A stretch of 34,215 nucleotides of DNA from an uncultured Clostridia bacterium (lineage in GTDB: Bacteria; Bacillota; Clostridia; Christensenellales; Aristaeellaceae). The position numbers and the translations under genes are program-made. A model generated the notes under the pieces. The model did no database searches and was not told where the DNA came from. It worked only from the letters and a program-made list of their open reading frames with translations. The stretch covers positions 1 through 34,215 of the forward strand of contig CAKTXH010000019.1 of NCBI GenBank assembly GCA_934630975.1, read 5' to 3'. Of the stretch, positions 15,148 to 21,921 are shown piece by piece (position 1 is the first letter of the stretch; each line of letters opens with the position of its first letter).

Positions 15148-15764
15148 AGCGCCTCGATCAGCGCGGTCAGCCGCTGGGCAAACCGCCCCACGTGCAGGCC
15201 GTCCACCAGCCGATGGTTGACTTCCACGGCGATATGCAGCACGACGCGCTCATCCTTCTTCACATATTTGCCCCAGACGACGCGCGGCACACTGTCGTCC
15301 CTGTCAAAATCGCGCGGGTTGGTCAGCCCGGTGATATCCACCCACGGCAGGCAGGAGATAAACAGCAGGTCGCTCGTCTCCTCCGCCGCCTTCATGAACA
15401 CATGCTGGCTGTCGCGGCGCTTCGCCGCCTCCGCGCAGAACGCCGCCATATCGTCCACAAACGGCACGTTGACGCAGTAATACTGTTCCTCGCCCTTTCG
15501 CAGCTCGGTCAGGCTCGGTGTGCGCCCGGAGATTTCGTAAATCACGCCGTCTTTGACCACATAGCGGAACATCTGCACCTGATTCATCGCCTTGGTGACC
15601 AGGTAGCTCAGCGCGTGGTAGAACGACAGGCCGTTCGCATGCGTATAGGCATACAGTTTCGTCACGTCCTGCTCGAACGTCACGGAATAAAACGGATTCG
15701 ACGCGCCGGAAAAGAACGCGAACGCGTCCCTGCGCGGATAGGTTGACATGTCGATGGAGTTCAT
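15144..15764 (-). CDS. chloramphenicol acetyltransferase (CAT) family protein
   Basis: From the ATG at 15762-15764 (GAGG 8 nt upstream) the product is 206 residues, the length of a classic CAT monomer. The N-terminal YPRRDAFAFFSGASNPFYSVTFE and the catalytic loop VNHRLVDGLHVGRF match the family. The catalytic His and the Asp four residues later of HHxxxDG are kept, but the first His is Asn. CAT enzymes are trimeric acetyl-CoA-dependent O-acetyltransferases. Chromosomal members without resistance context often have unknown acceptors, so I would not call it a resistance gene. It is translationally linked to the methyltransferase. Confidence 0.88.
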   Translation of the reverse strand: MNSIDMSTYPRRDAFAFFSGASNPFYSVTFEQDVTKLYAYTHANGLSFYHALSYLVTKAMNQVQMFRYVVKDGVIYEISGRTPSLTELRKGEEQYYCVNVPFVDDMAAFCAEAAKRRDSQHVFMKAAEETSDLLFISCLPWVDITGLTNPRDFDRDDSVPRVVWGKYVKKDERVVLHIAVEVNHRLVDGLHVGRFAQRLTALIEAL

Positions 15765-15785
15765 GCGCTTTTCCTCTTTCCTTGA

Positions 15786-15810
15786 TGTAGGGGCGCGCAT
15801 CGCGCGTCCG
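15786..15810. repeat. 25-nt dispersed palindromic repeat, copy 1
   Basis: Begins TGTAGGGGCGCGCAT and ends GCGCGTCCG. It matches the reverse complement of 25276-25300 at 24 of 25 positions, and its core is self-complementary (GCGCGCATCGCGCG). Confidence 0.75.
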
Positions 15811-15828
15811 TTTTTTTTGCGGAGCTTC

Positions 15829-15858
15829 ATTATATCAAAAACCGCGGGTCGATTGCAA
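15829..15858 (-). promoter_or_regulatory. promoter of the CAT-methyltransferase pair
   Basis: TTGCAA (15858-15853), 18-bp spacer, TATAAT (15834-15829). The whole -35 and most of the spacer lie inside the terminator of the upstream gene. Confidence 0.6.
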
Positions 15859-15869
15859 CCGACCCGCGG
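15836..15869 (-). terminator. terminator after the SpoIID/SH3 gene
   Basis: On the minus strand CCGCGGGTCG (15869-15860) pairs with CGACCCGCGG (15851-15842), then a short T-run, 6 nt after the stop. Confidence 0.85.
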
Positions 15870-15874
15870 AAGAT

Positions 15875-18721
15875 TTACTGCGTCCCGAATGGCGTGACAT
15901 ACGCGCCGGAAACATAGCCCGTATAGCCGCCCCACTGCACATAGAGGAAGCCGTTTTCGCCTTCGCCCAGCACGGTCAGCACCATGCCGTAAGGCAGCAC
16001 ATAGAGCACATCGCTGTTTGCGCTCGGCTGTGCGCGCAGGTTCAGCCCGTTGTCGCTTTCCACCACAACGCGGTAGCCGCCCGTACTCGGCGCAGGCGTA
16101 GCCGTCGGCGCGACGGTCGCGGCAGCTTCCGAATCAAAGCTGATGTAATCCGCGCTGACATAGCCGCTCAGCGTGCCGATGCGCACGGGGTAGAACCCGC
16201 TGACGCGTTCGCCCGTCACCGTCACCTGAACGCCGTAACCCAGCGTCGCCAGCACGTTGGCATACTGCGAGGAATCCGCGCGCAGGTTCAGCCCGCTCGG
16301 CGCGGTCACCGTGCCGATGCGCCCCGTCACAGGATGGCTGGCCGCCGGCACCTTCGTCGGTTCGGCCGTCGGCTGCGGAGCATCCGTGCCGAAGGTCAGG
16401 TATTGCGCGCTGGCATAGCCGCTCAGCTCCTCATAGCTGACCGCGTAGAACCCGTTCACGCTTTCGCCCGTCACCGTCACAACCGTGCCGTAAGGCATCG
16501 TCGCCAGCGTGGCGGAAGCCGTATCAGGCTGCCGGCGCAGCTTGAGGCCGCCGTAAGCCCGAACCGTCGCTTCGCGCTCGTTCTGCGCCGGGGTTTGAAC
16601 CGGCGCTTGGGTCGGCACAGGCGCCGGGGTCGACGTGGCATTCGGCGCGGGTGTGGCCGTCGCCAGCGCTTCATCCGTCACATAGACGTAATCGCTGCTG
16701 ACATAGCCCGCCACAGAGCCGAGCAGCACCGGCAGCATGCCGTTGTCGTGCACCTCGCCGGTAACGGTCAGCATCGTGCCCTGCGGCAGCACCATGATCA
16801 CGCCGGAGGACGTATTCGCCCCCGCGCGCAGATTCAGCCCGCCAGAAGGCAGCACAATTGCCACCTGCGCAACCGCCTGCCCGCCGTTTGCGCCGTTATC
16901 GTCCCCGCCCGAGCCGCCGTTTTCATCGCCGCCCGCGTCGTAGACAATGTAATCGTTCATCACATAGCCGCTCAGCGTGCCATACTGCACATACGTCCAG
17001 TTCGCGTAGCGTTCCAGCACGGTCAGCGTCTGGCCGTGGCGCAGGCGCGAAAGCACGGCGGCGTTCGTCGTCGGCGCGGCGCGCAGGTTGAGCGTCTGGC
17101 TCTCGTCAGAGAGCGCGACCGTCGCCGTGCCGCGGCTGACCACGCCGGAGGGCGTTTCGTCCACGCCGTCCTCCTGCACGGTCAGGTACGAGGTCATGAC
17201 GTAGCCGGTCAGCGTGCCGTATTGCACGCGGCTCCATTCGCCCTCCCGGCCGAGCAGGTTGACCTGCGTGCCGTGCGGCATGCGCGCCAGGATGGAGGAA
17301 GCCGTCGTCGGCTGCTGGCGCAGGTTCAGGCTGTCCAGCGGGTTCTTGAGCGTCACCACGGCGGGTTTCGCGTCGGCAATCGGCTCATCCGGGGTGCTCG
17401 GCGTGTCGGGCGTGCCGTCGATGCTGCTAAGCAGCGTCCGCGTCATGGTGTAGCGCGTCCGCGTCAGGCCGGGATAATAGAATTCGAGAATCTGGTCATA
17501 GGTGAAGCCCTCGTTGGCCATCTGCTGCGCGCCGCGCTGGCTCATGCCCACGCCGTGGCCGAAGCGCCGCGCCGTCAGCTTGTAGCCGCCGACCGCTTCC
17601 GTCACGGTCAGCGTCTCGTTTTTCAGCACGTTGATGGACAGGGAGCAAAGCCCCTCCACCTGCGAAAAATAATCGAGCGTCACCGTCACGTCGCCATAGC
17701 CCGAGAGCGTCAGGTTCACCAGTACCTTTTTGTACACGCGGGAAGGCTCGGGATATTTCGGTTCGGCCAATGTTACGCCGTTGATCGCCGTGATCTGCAC
17801 GCTGTCCGCGCCGACGAGCATCGCCGCCTCCGTGCGCAGCAGCTCGGTCAGCGCGGAAACGCTGGTCGTGCCGTTGCGGTAAAAGGTGACAGATTTCGCG
17901 ATGGATGCGCCGTTGCGCAGGTCGTAGGGGTCGTCCTTCACCTGCAAATAGCCGTAAGAGCCGCTGCCCCACGCGTTTTTGACCGATTCGGTCTGGCCGC
18001 CGTTGGAGGCGGTGTAATAGCTGGCCATATATTCGCCGTTCACCGTGCCAACGATGTTGCTCGTCTCCTGCACGGCCTGCGCGCAGCGCGCGTTGCCCGA
18101 CGGCGTGCCGTTATAAACCTGGTCGCTCGTGGTATCCACCACGTCGTAAGTCGCGGCCTGCGCGCTCATCTTCTTGAGCGCATACGTTCGGGCGGCGACG
18201 GCCTGCGCTTTGAGCGCCTCCAGTGGGAAGGAATTATCCATTTCATACGGCAGCACGCCGAGCATGTAATCCTCCATATACACATGGACGATAATCTGCA
18301 CGTTGCCGCCCTTGGCGATAAACTCGATGTCGCCGGGATACAGGCTCGCCGGGTAGCGCGCCTGCGCGATGCGCACGCCGTTTTCGCCGCTGGTCTGATG
18401 GCGGCGCAGCTTAAAGCGGCTGCCCATCGTCTGCGTCTGCCCGTTTGTGGTCATCATCAGTGTGCCGCCGCTGTTGCTCACGCGGATGTTCTGCCCCCGC
18501 GCCAGCGCGCGACTCGCATCCCCGCCGACGGAATAACTGCCCGCGATGCTCACATCCACCGCCGTCAGGCTCGATATCGAGGAGAGATACACGCGGACCG
18601 TGCCGGAAACCGTCGTTCCGCTGACCACGCCGCTATCCGCGCGGGCCGATGGCAGCAGAAAAAGCGTCAGCAGCAAAGCCAGCAGCAGCGCCGCAAGCCG
18701 TTTCGTCTGTACCATTGCCAT
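15875..18721 (-). CDS. secreted SpoIID/LytB-domain protein with six SH3b repeats
   Basis: From the ATG at 18719-18721 (GAGGG 7 nt upstream) the product is 948 residues with a signal peptide ending ARA before DSG. A SpoIID/LytB domain spans about residues 130-430, with ALKAQAVAARTYALKK and the signature RRFGHGVGMSQRGAQQMANE. Six bacterial SH3 repeats follow (about 460-940). Each has a (G)LNLR start and a GYV-S-DY end, separated by Thr/Pro/Ala-rich linkers (ATPAPNATSTPAPVP). SpoIID is a lytic transglycosylase for denuded glycan strands; SH3b repeats bind wall. This suggests a wall-remodelling enzyme, probably not sporulation-restricted since it has a sigma-A promoter. Confidence 0.9.
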   Translation of the reverse strand: MAMVQTKRLAALLLALLLTLFLLPSARADSGVVSGTTVSGTVRVYLSSISSLTAVDVSIAGSYSVGGDASRALARGQNIRVSNSGGTLMMTTNGQTQTMGSRFKLRRHQTSGENGVRIAQARYPASLYPGDIEFIAKGGNVQIIVHVYMEDYMLGVLPYEMDNSFPLEALKAQAVAARTYALKKMSAQAATYDVVDTTSDQVYNGTPSGNARCAQAVQETSNIVGTVNGEYMASYYTASNGGQTESVKNAWGSGSYGYLQVKDDPYDLRNGASIAKSVTFYRNGTTSVSALTELLRTEAAMLVGADSVQITAINGVTLAEPKYPEPSRVYKKVLVNLTLSGYGDVTVTLDYFSQVEGLCSLSINVLKNETLTVTEAVGGYKLTARRFGHGVGMSQRGAQQMANEGFTYDQILEFYYPGLTRTRYTMTRTLLSSIDGTPDTPSTPDEPIADAKPAVVTLKNPLDSLNLRQQPTTASSILARMPHGTQVNLLGREGEWSRVQYGTLTGYVMTSYLTVQEDGVDETPSGVVSRGTATVALSDESQTLNLRAAPTTNAAVLSRLRHGQTLTVLERYANWTYVQYGTLSGYVMNDYIVYDAGGDENGGSGGDDNGANGGQAVAQVAIVLPSGGLNLRAGANTSSGVIMVLPQGTMLTVTGEVHDNGMLPVLLGSVAGYVSSDYVYVTDEALATATPAPNATSTPAPVPTQAPVQTPAQNEREATVRAYGGLKLRRQPDTASATLATMPYGTVVTVTGESVNGFYAVSYEELSGYASAQYLTFGTDAPQPTAEPTKVPAASHPVTGRIGTVTAPSGLNLRADSSQYANVLATLGYGVQVTVTGERVSGFYPVRIGTLSGYVSADYISFDSEAAATVAPTATPAPSTGGYRVVVESDNGLNLRAQPSANSDVLYVLPYGMVLTVLGEGENGFLYVQWGGYTGYVSGAYVTPFGTQ

Positions 18722-18790
18722 GAAAAAATCCCTCTTTCGTCGTTTTCGCTGCGCCCGTGTCGCAAAAGCGCGAAACACGAAGCCAACGGC

Positions 18791-18820
18791 ATTGTATCAC
18801 ATTTTCGCCCGGGTTGACAA
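18791..18820 (-). promoter_or_regulatory. promoter of the SpoIID/SH3 gene
   Basis: TTGTCA (18820-18815), 18-bp spacer, TACAAT (18796-18791), about 70 nt before the ATG. Confidence 0.65.
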
Positions 18821-18857
18821 TCGTTTTCCCGTGGCAATCCCTGTCAGCGCGCGGCGC

Positions 18858-18886
18858 TTGTAGAATTCGCGCGTTTTTGTTATAAT
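18858..18886 (+). promoter_or_regulatory. promoter of the ApbE gene
   Basis: TTGTAG (18858-18863), 17-bp spacer, perfect TATAAT (18881-18886), about 35 nt before the ATG. Confidence 0.75.
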
Positions 18887-18920
18887 AAGATTATTCTGAT
18901 CGTTGGAGGTACGACTTACC

Positions 18921-19994
18921 ATGAAAAAAGCCGCCGTGATCCTGCTGCTCGTGCTGGTTGCCGCCGCGTTCGCCCTGCCGGGCAGCGCCGATATGAACAA
19001 ATACAGCACCGTGTTCATGGATACGTTTGACACCGTGATTTCCCTCATCGGCTATGCGGAAAATCAGGAGACGTTCGACGCGCGCGCCGAAGAGACGCAC
19101 GCCATGTATCTGCACCTGCACAAGCTCTTTGACACCTACAACAGCTATGCCGACGAGGGCATTGTCAGCGTTTACGACGTGAACCTCAAGGCCGCGAGCG
19201 AGCCTGTGAAGGTCGATCCGATTCTGTTCGGCCTGCTGACCTTCTGCAAGAGCAATTACGAGCTGGTCAAGGGCCAGACGAACGTTGCGATGGGCAGCGT
19301 GCTTTCCATCTGGCACGAGTACCGCGAGGCGGGTCTGGATGACCCGGACAACGCCAAGCTCCCGCCGATGGAGGATTTGCAGGCCGCCGCGCAGCACACG
19401 AACATCGACGACCTGATTCTTGACGCCCAGAATCAGACCGTCTATTTCGCCGACCCGGAGATGAAGCTGGACGTCGGCGCGGTCGCCAAGGGCTATGCGA
19501 CGGAGATCGTCGCGCAGATGCTGCTTGCCAGCGATATGCCCTCTTTCATCATCAGCGCGGGCGGCAACGTGCGCATGGGCAATCCCCCGGCGGATGGCCG
19601 CGCGAAGTGGGGCGTCGGCATCCAGGACCCGGACGGCGCTGTGCTCGGCCTGAGCGACATTGTGGAAACGCTGTACGTCACCGGCTGCTCGGTCGTCACC
19701 TCGGGCGACTACCAGCGCTACTACGTCGTGGACGGCCAGCGCTATCACCACCTGATCGACCCGGATACGCTCATGCCGGATACGGATTTCCGTTCCGTCT
19801 CCATCATCACGGAGGATTCCGGCTATGCCGACCTGCTCTCCACGGCGGCGTTCCTGATGCCGTATGAAGAGAGCCGCGCGTTCATCGACTCGCTGGACGG
19901 CGTGGAAGCCATCTGGCTCTTCCCCGACGGCAGCAAGAAGATGACCTTCGGCGCGATGAACGTCGCCAAATCCTGCGGCGCGACCAACAAATAA
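18921..19994 (+). CDS. apbE: FAD:protein FMN transferase (ApbE)
   Basis: The 357-residue product has an N-terminal signal sequence (about 1-23) and the ApbE motifs in order: MGSVLSIWHEYR (124-135), KLDVGAVAKGYA (182-193), AGGNVRMG (213-220), TSGDYQRYYVVDGQRYHHLI (260-279) and ADLLSTAAF (303-311). ApbE attaches FMN to Thr of exported flavoproteins such as RnfG/NqrC-type subunits, using FAD as donor. GGAGG lies 10 nt before the ATG. No flavinylated partner is in the window, although NusG-II/Gx-type genes that often accompany such systems occur 8 kb away. It has its own promoter and terminator. Confidence 0.94.
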   Translation: MKKAAVILLLVLVAAAFALPGSADMNKYSTVFMDTFDTVISLIGYAENQETFDARAEETHAMYLHLHKLFDTYNSYADEGIVSVYDVNLKAASEPVKVDPILFGLLTFCKSNYELVKGQTNVAMGSVLSIWHEYREAGLDDPDNAKLPPMEDLQAAAQHTNIDDLILDAQNQTVYFADPEMKLDVGAVAKGYATEIVAQMLLASDMPSFIISAGGNVRMGNPPADGRAKWGVGIQDPDGAVLGLSDIVETLYVTGCSVVTSGDYQRYYVVDGQRYHHLIDPDTLMPDTDFRSVSIITEDSGYADLLSTAAFLMPYEESRAFIDSLDGVEAIWLFPDGSKKMTFGAMNVAKSCGATNK

Positions 19995-20012
19995 TTCCGC
20001 CAGACGAAAATG

Positions 20013-20045
20013 CCCGCGGCCCAGACAGGCCGCGGGTTCTTTTCG
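20013..20045. terminator. bidirectional terminator between apbE and barstar genes
   Basis: CCCGCGGCC pairs with GGCCGCGGG around a 6-nt loop. TTCTTTTCGTTT follows on plus and CATTTTCG on minus, between convergent genes. Confidence 0.85.
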
Positions 20046-20046
20046 T

Positions 20047-20313
20047 TTATTCGCGTTCCAGCTTCAGCTTCGGGTTCTCCTGCGCCGCGTCCTCCAGCAC
20101 CTGCGTCAGCCGCGGCAGATAGGCCGCCATCTCTTCGCTGGCAGGCGCGCCGCACAGGATCAGCATCGTCGGCGAGGCAATCTCTCCCAGCGCGTCATAC
20201 AGTGCATCCAAGTTGCCGCCGTAATATGCCGGCAAATCCAGCCGATAGGCCAAATACACGTGCAGCGCCCAAACCGTATGAATATTGGCGATATCCAGCT
20301 CAATCTTTTTCAT
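20047..20313 (-). CDS. barstar-family ribonuclease inhibitor
   Basis: From the ATG at 20311-20313 (GGGGAG 8 nt upstream) the product is 88 residues, the length of barstar. The inhibitory helix YYGGNLDALYDAL (30-42) keeps both key aspartates (Asp36 and Asp40, equal to barstar Asp35 and Asp39), while barstar Trp38 is Tyr. There is no signal peptide, so it is cytoplasmic. It starts 5 nt after the stop of the barnase-type gene, so the inhibitor is made with its target. It protects the producer from ribonuclease before export. Confidence 0.92.
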   Translation of the reverse strand: MKKIELDIANIHTVWALHVYLAYRLDLPAYYGGNLDALYDALGEIASPTMLILCGAPASEEMAAYLPRLTQVLEDAAQENPKLKLERE

Positions 20314-20318
20314 GCCGC

Positions 20319-20840
20319 TCACTCCCCATACAGCCAGTTGACAAAATCTTTCAGCTCTTCGCCGGAAAGGTAGCTGTCGTCTTTATCCGTCCAGATGACC
20401 TCCACCTCGTCGAAGGTCTGATAGTGGTCGCCGGTGTAATAAATCAGCCCGTCGTTTGAAAACACGATGCGCTGGCCGTTGCGGTAGCCGCCGTCAAAGT
20501 CGATATCGCACTCCGTCCACCTGCGGCCCTTCGCATCCGGCAAAATGCCCTCGTAGTTGCCGAACCGATCCCCGCCGATGGAGCAGCCTTCCGCGACGCT
20601 CCACAGGTTGCCTTTTCTGTTATCCCAGCCGAGGTTCTGCGCCTCGCGCTTGGTGATGTAGTTGCCCGGCAGCTCGTCAAAGAAAGCGAGGTAGATGGAG
20701 ACTTCCTCCATGCTGTCGTACCAGCCGTCTCTGTCGATCTCGTAATCCGCCGCGTCCACGGTGATCGTCTTGGCCAGCGCCGCCGTCGGCAGCAGCATGG
20801 CCAGCGCCAGCAGCGCGGCGAACAGCCGTTTGATGTTCAT
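20319..20840 (-). CDS. secreted barnase-type guanyl-specific ribonuclease
   Basis: From the ATG at 20838-20840 (GGGAGGG about 6 nt upstream) the product is 173 residues: signal peptide 1-23 (ending ALA before KTI), short propeptide-like stretch, then barnase. LPGNYITKREAQNLGW (57-72), GNLWSVAEGCSIGGDRFGN (77-95) and GLIYYTGDHYQTF (131-143) align directly with barnase. Catalytic residues are present: Glu110 (barnase Glu73), Arg120 and Arg124 (Arg83, Arg87), His139 (His102). The barnase Lys27 position is Glu56. About 25 extra residues (WTDKDDSYLSGEELKDFVNW) extend beyond the usual C-terminus. Exported RNases of this type degrade RNA outside the cell for nutrition or as bacteriocins. Confidence 0.94.
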   Translation of the reverse strand: MNIKRLFAALLALAMLLPTAALAKTITVDAADYEIDRDGWYDSMEEVSIYLAFFDELPGNYITKREAQNLGWDNRKGNLWSVAEGCSIGGDRFGNYEGILPDAKGRRWTECDIDFDGGYRNGQRIVFSNDGLIYYTGDHYQTFDEVEVIWTDKDDSYLSGEELKDFVNWLYGE

Positions 20841-20873
20841 TCGTTTTCCCTCCCGCCTTTGTGCTTTGCCGAT

Positions 20874-20903
20874 ATTATACCACAGATACAGAAAAAACGC
20901 AGT
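20874..20903 (-). promoter_or_regulatory. barnase-barstar promoter (-10 box)
   Basis: Perfect TATAAT (20879-20874) 34 nt before the barnase ATG. The -35 region (17-18 bp upstream) is poor and overlaps the stem of the preceding terminator. Confidence 0.45.
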
Positions 20904-20919
20904 CCTCAATCGAACTGCG
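20892..20919 (-). terminator. terminator between the structured RNA and barnase
   Basis: CGCAGT (20919-20914) pairs with ACTGCG (20903-20898) on the minus strand, followed by six Ts. Confidence 0.7.
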
Positions 20920-20930
20920 CCTGATTGGCA

Positions 20931-21152
20931 AAAATAAAAATCCCAAAGTGCCGCTGTCATCGTTTTTCACCCACCGCTCGCGGTAGGTCGGTGCCCTGCG
21001 GCGCATTTCTGCCGTCCCCTGGCGTCCTAAGACGGGGGCATGACATCCACGAACCGACTCGAAGCTCCTGTTATGAAAATGTAGGAGAAAATACAGACGA
21101 CTGGCGCACACCCCAGGACATCTGATCCGGCGAATATCCTTCGCTGATCTCT
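20931..21152 (-). ncRNA. ssrS: structured small RNA, probable 6S RNA
   Basis: A perfect promoter drives a roughly 220-nt region with no reading frame. The RNA ends in a U-rich tract (TTTTTATTTTT) directly after sequence that pairs with its 5' end (CCCAGAG with CTTTGGG, partly upstream of the predicted start). Reading inward I can draw a long rod: GCCG/CGGC and UCA/UGA, then a large internal bubble whose 3' side carries a hairpin (ACCTACCGC/GCGGTGGGT), then TGTCCTG/CAGGGCA plus GGTGTG/TGCGCC, and an apical CTCCT/AGGAG hairpin. A closing stem, central bubble with a 3'-side hairpin and a terminal arm is the 6S RNA plan; 6S mimics an open promoter and binds sigma-A RNA polymerase. The class call rests on a hand fold; an unknown RNA is possible. 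Confidence 0.6.
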
Positions 21153-21158
21153 GGGATT

Positions 21159-21187
21159 ATTATAGCAGTCTCCCCCGCCGCTGTCAA
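21159..21187 (-). promoter_or_regulatory. consensus sigma-A promoter of the structured RNA
   Basis: TTGACA (21187-21182), exactly 17 bp, TATAAT (21164-21159): the perfect consensus, as expected for an abundant stable RNA. Confidence 0.9.
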
Positions 21188-21247
21188 CGCTTTTTTACGC
21201 CGAAACGTGTGTCCTTTTCCATCGGCGCATCCGGCGGATCATCGGGT

Positions 21248-21844
21248 TCATTCGTTTCCGCCCTCTTCCTGCGGCTGCGTTTCCGGCGTGGCCGCGCTTT
21301 CCGCCGGGGCAACCTCTACCGCGCCTTCCTTCCGCTCGACCTTCGCGCCCATCGCCTCTTCAAAGAACGCGGCGGGCACGTAGACGACGTTTTCCAGCGT
21401 GGTCAGGCGCGTATCCACTGGGATGAGCAGCCCGTCCTTCTGCCAGGTGATGGCGCTGGCCGTGTTGTCGCTGACCTGCCAGGTAACGGTGATTTTGCTC
21501 TCGTCCTTCGTCAGGGCGACGCTGTGTCGGGTCTGCGTCTCCTCGCTGAGCGTTTCGCTTTCCGCCTTCCAGCCCAGCGCTTCGCCCGTCTCAACGAGCG
21601 GCAGAAGCAGTTTCCCGTTCTCCTCGATGGCGGCGGGCTTGATCTCTTTTCCGTCAACCGTCAGGGGGATCGGCGCGTCCTCCGCCGGTTCTCCGCTTGT
21701 CTCCGGGCTGGGTTCGGCGCTCTGCTGCTGGGCGACTTCCGGGCTGGGCGTGGGCTGGGAAGAGCCGCCCGACGCGCAGCCGGTGAGCATGCAAACGCCC
21801 GCCAGCATCCCTGCGGCGAGCATCGCTTTGTTTCTGCGTTTCAT
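21248..21844 (-). CDS. lipoprotein with a copper-amine-oxidase-N-terminal-like (stalk) domain
   Basis: The 198-residue product has a lipoprotein signal peptide with lipobox LTGC (Cys23), so it is anchored to the outer face of the membrane. A Ser/Pro/Glu/Gln-rich linker (about 25-57) follows. A domain starting PIPLTVDGKEIKPAAIEENG and LLLPLVETGEALGW, ending VVYVPAAFFEEAMGAKV, resembles the copper amine oxidase N-terminal-like stalk domains common in Firmicutes surface proteins. The C-terminus is acidic and Gln-rich. GGGGG about 9 nt before the ATG. It lies 77 nt after the ABC-F gene; I found no convincing separate promoter. Function unknown. Confidence 0.8.
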   Translation of the reverse strand: MKRRNKAMLAAGMLAGVCMLTGCASGGSSQPTPSPEVAQQQSAEPSPETSGEPAEDAPIPLTVDGKEIKPAAIEENGKLLLPLVETGEALGWKAESETLSEETQTRHSVALTKDESKITVTWQVSDNTASAITWQKDGLLIPVDTRLTTLENVVYVPAAFFEEAMGAKVERKEGAVEVAPAESAATPETQPQEEGGNE

Positions 21845-21921
21845 GGTTCGTTTTCCCCCTTTTCCGTCGAATCACGACGCATACAGCTTATGCCGCTGCG
21901 GGGAAAAACATGTCCGCAGAT

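Noticed and set aside
15144..15764. Chloramphenicol resistance gene
   Set aside because: CAT fold and catalytic His/Asp are present, but the HH pair is NH and there is no mobile or resistance context. Family membership alone does not show resistance.
15875..17400. Possible CRISPR or DNA repeat array in the SpoIID gene
   Set aside because: The periodic similarity is six degenerate SH3b coding repeats of about 60-80 codons, not short identical repeats with unique spacers.
16334..18817. Very long open frame (over 800 codons) opposite the SpoIID/SH3 gene
   Set aside because: It is a His/Arg/Ala-rich shadow of a high-GC gene, without a ribosome binding site or family features. Similar shadows lie opposite the anti-sigma (3369-4976), dehydratase (5570-7612), galK (7762-8862), ABC-F (21910-23706) and aminopeptidase (30801-32114) genes.
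20960..21010. T-box-like ACCGCG segment in the structured RNA
   Set aside because: The GGGTGGNACCGCG antiterminator core is absent, and no aminoacyl-tRNA synthetase or amino-acid gene follows.
21845..21921. Promoter for the lipoprotein gene
   Set aside because: CATAAGCT and TATGCG resemble -10 boxes, but neither has an acceptable -35 at 16-18 bp.
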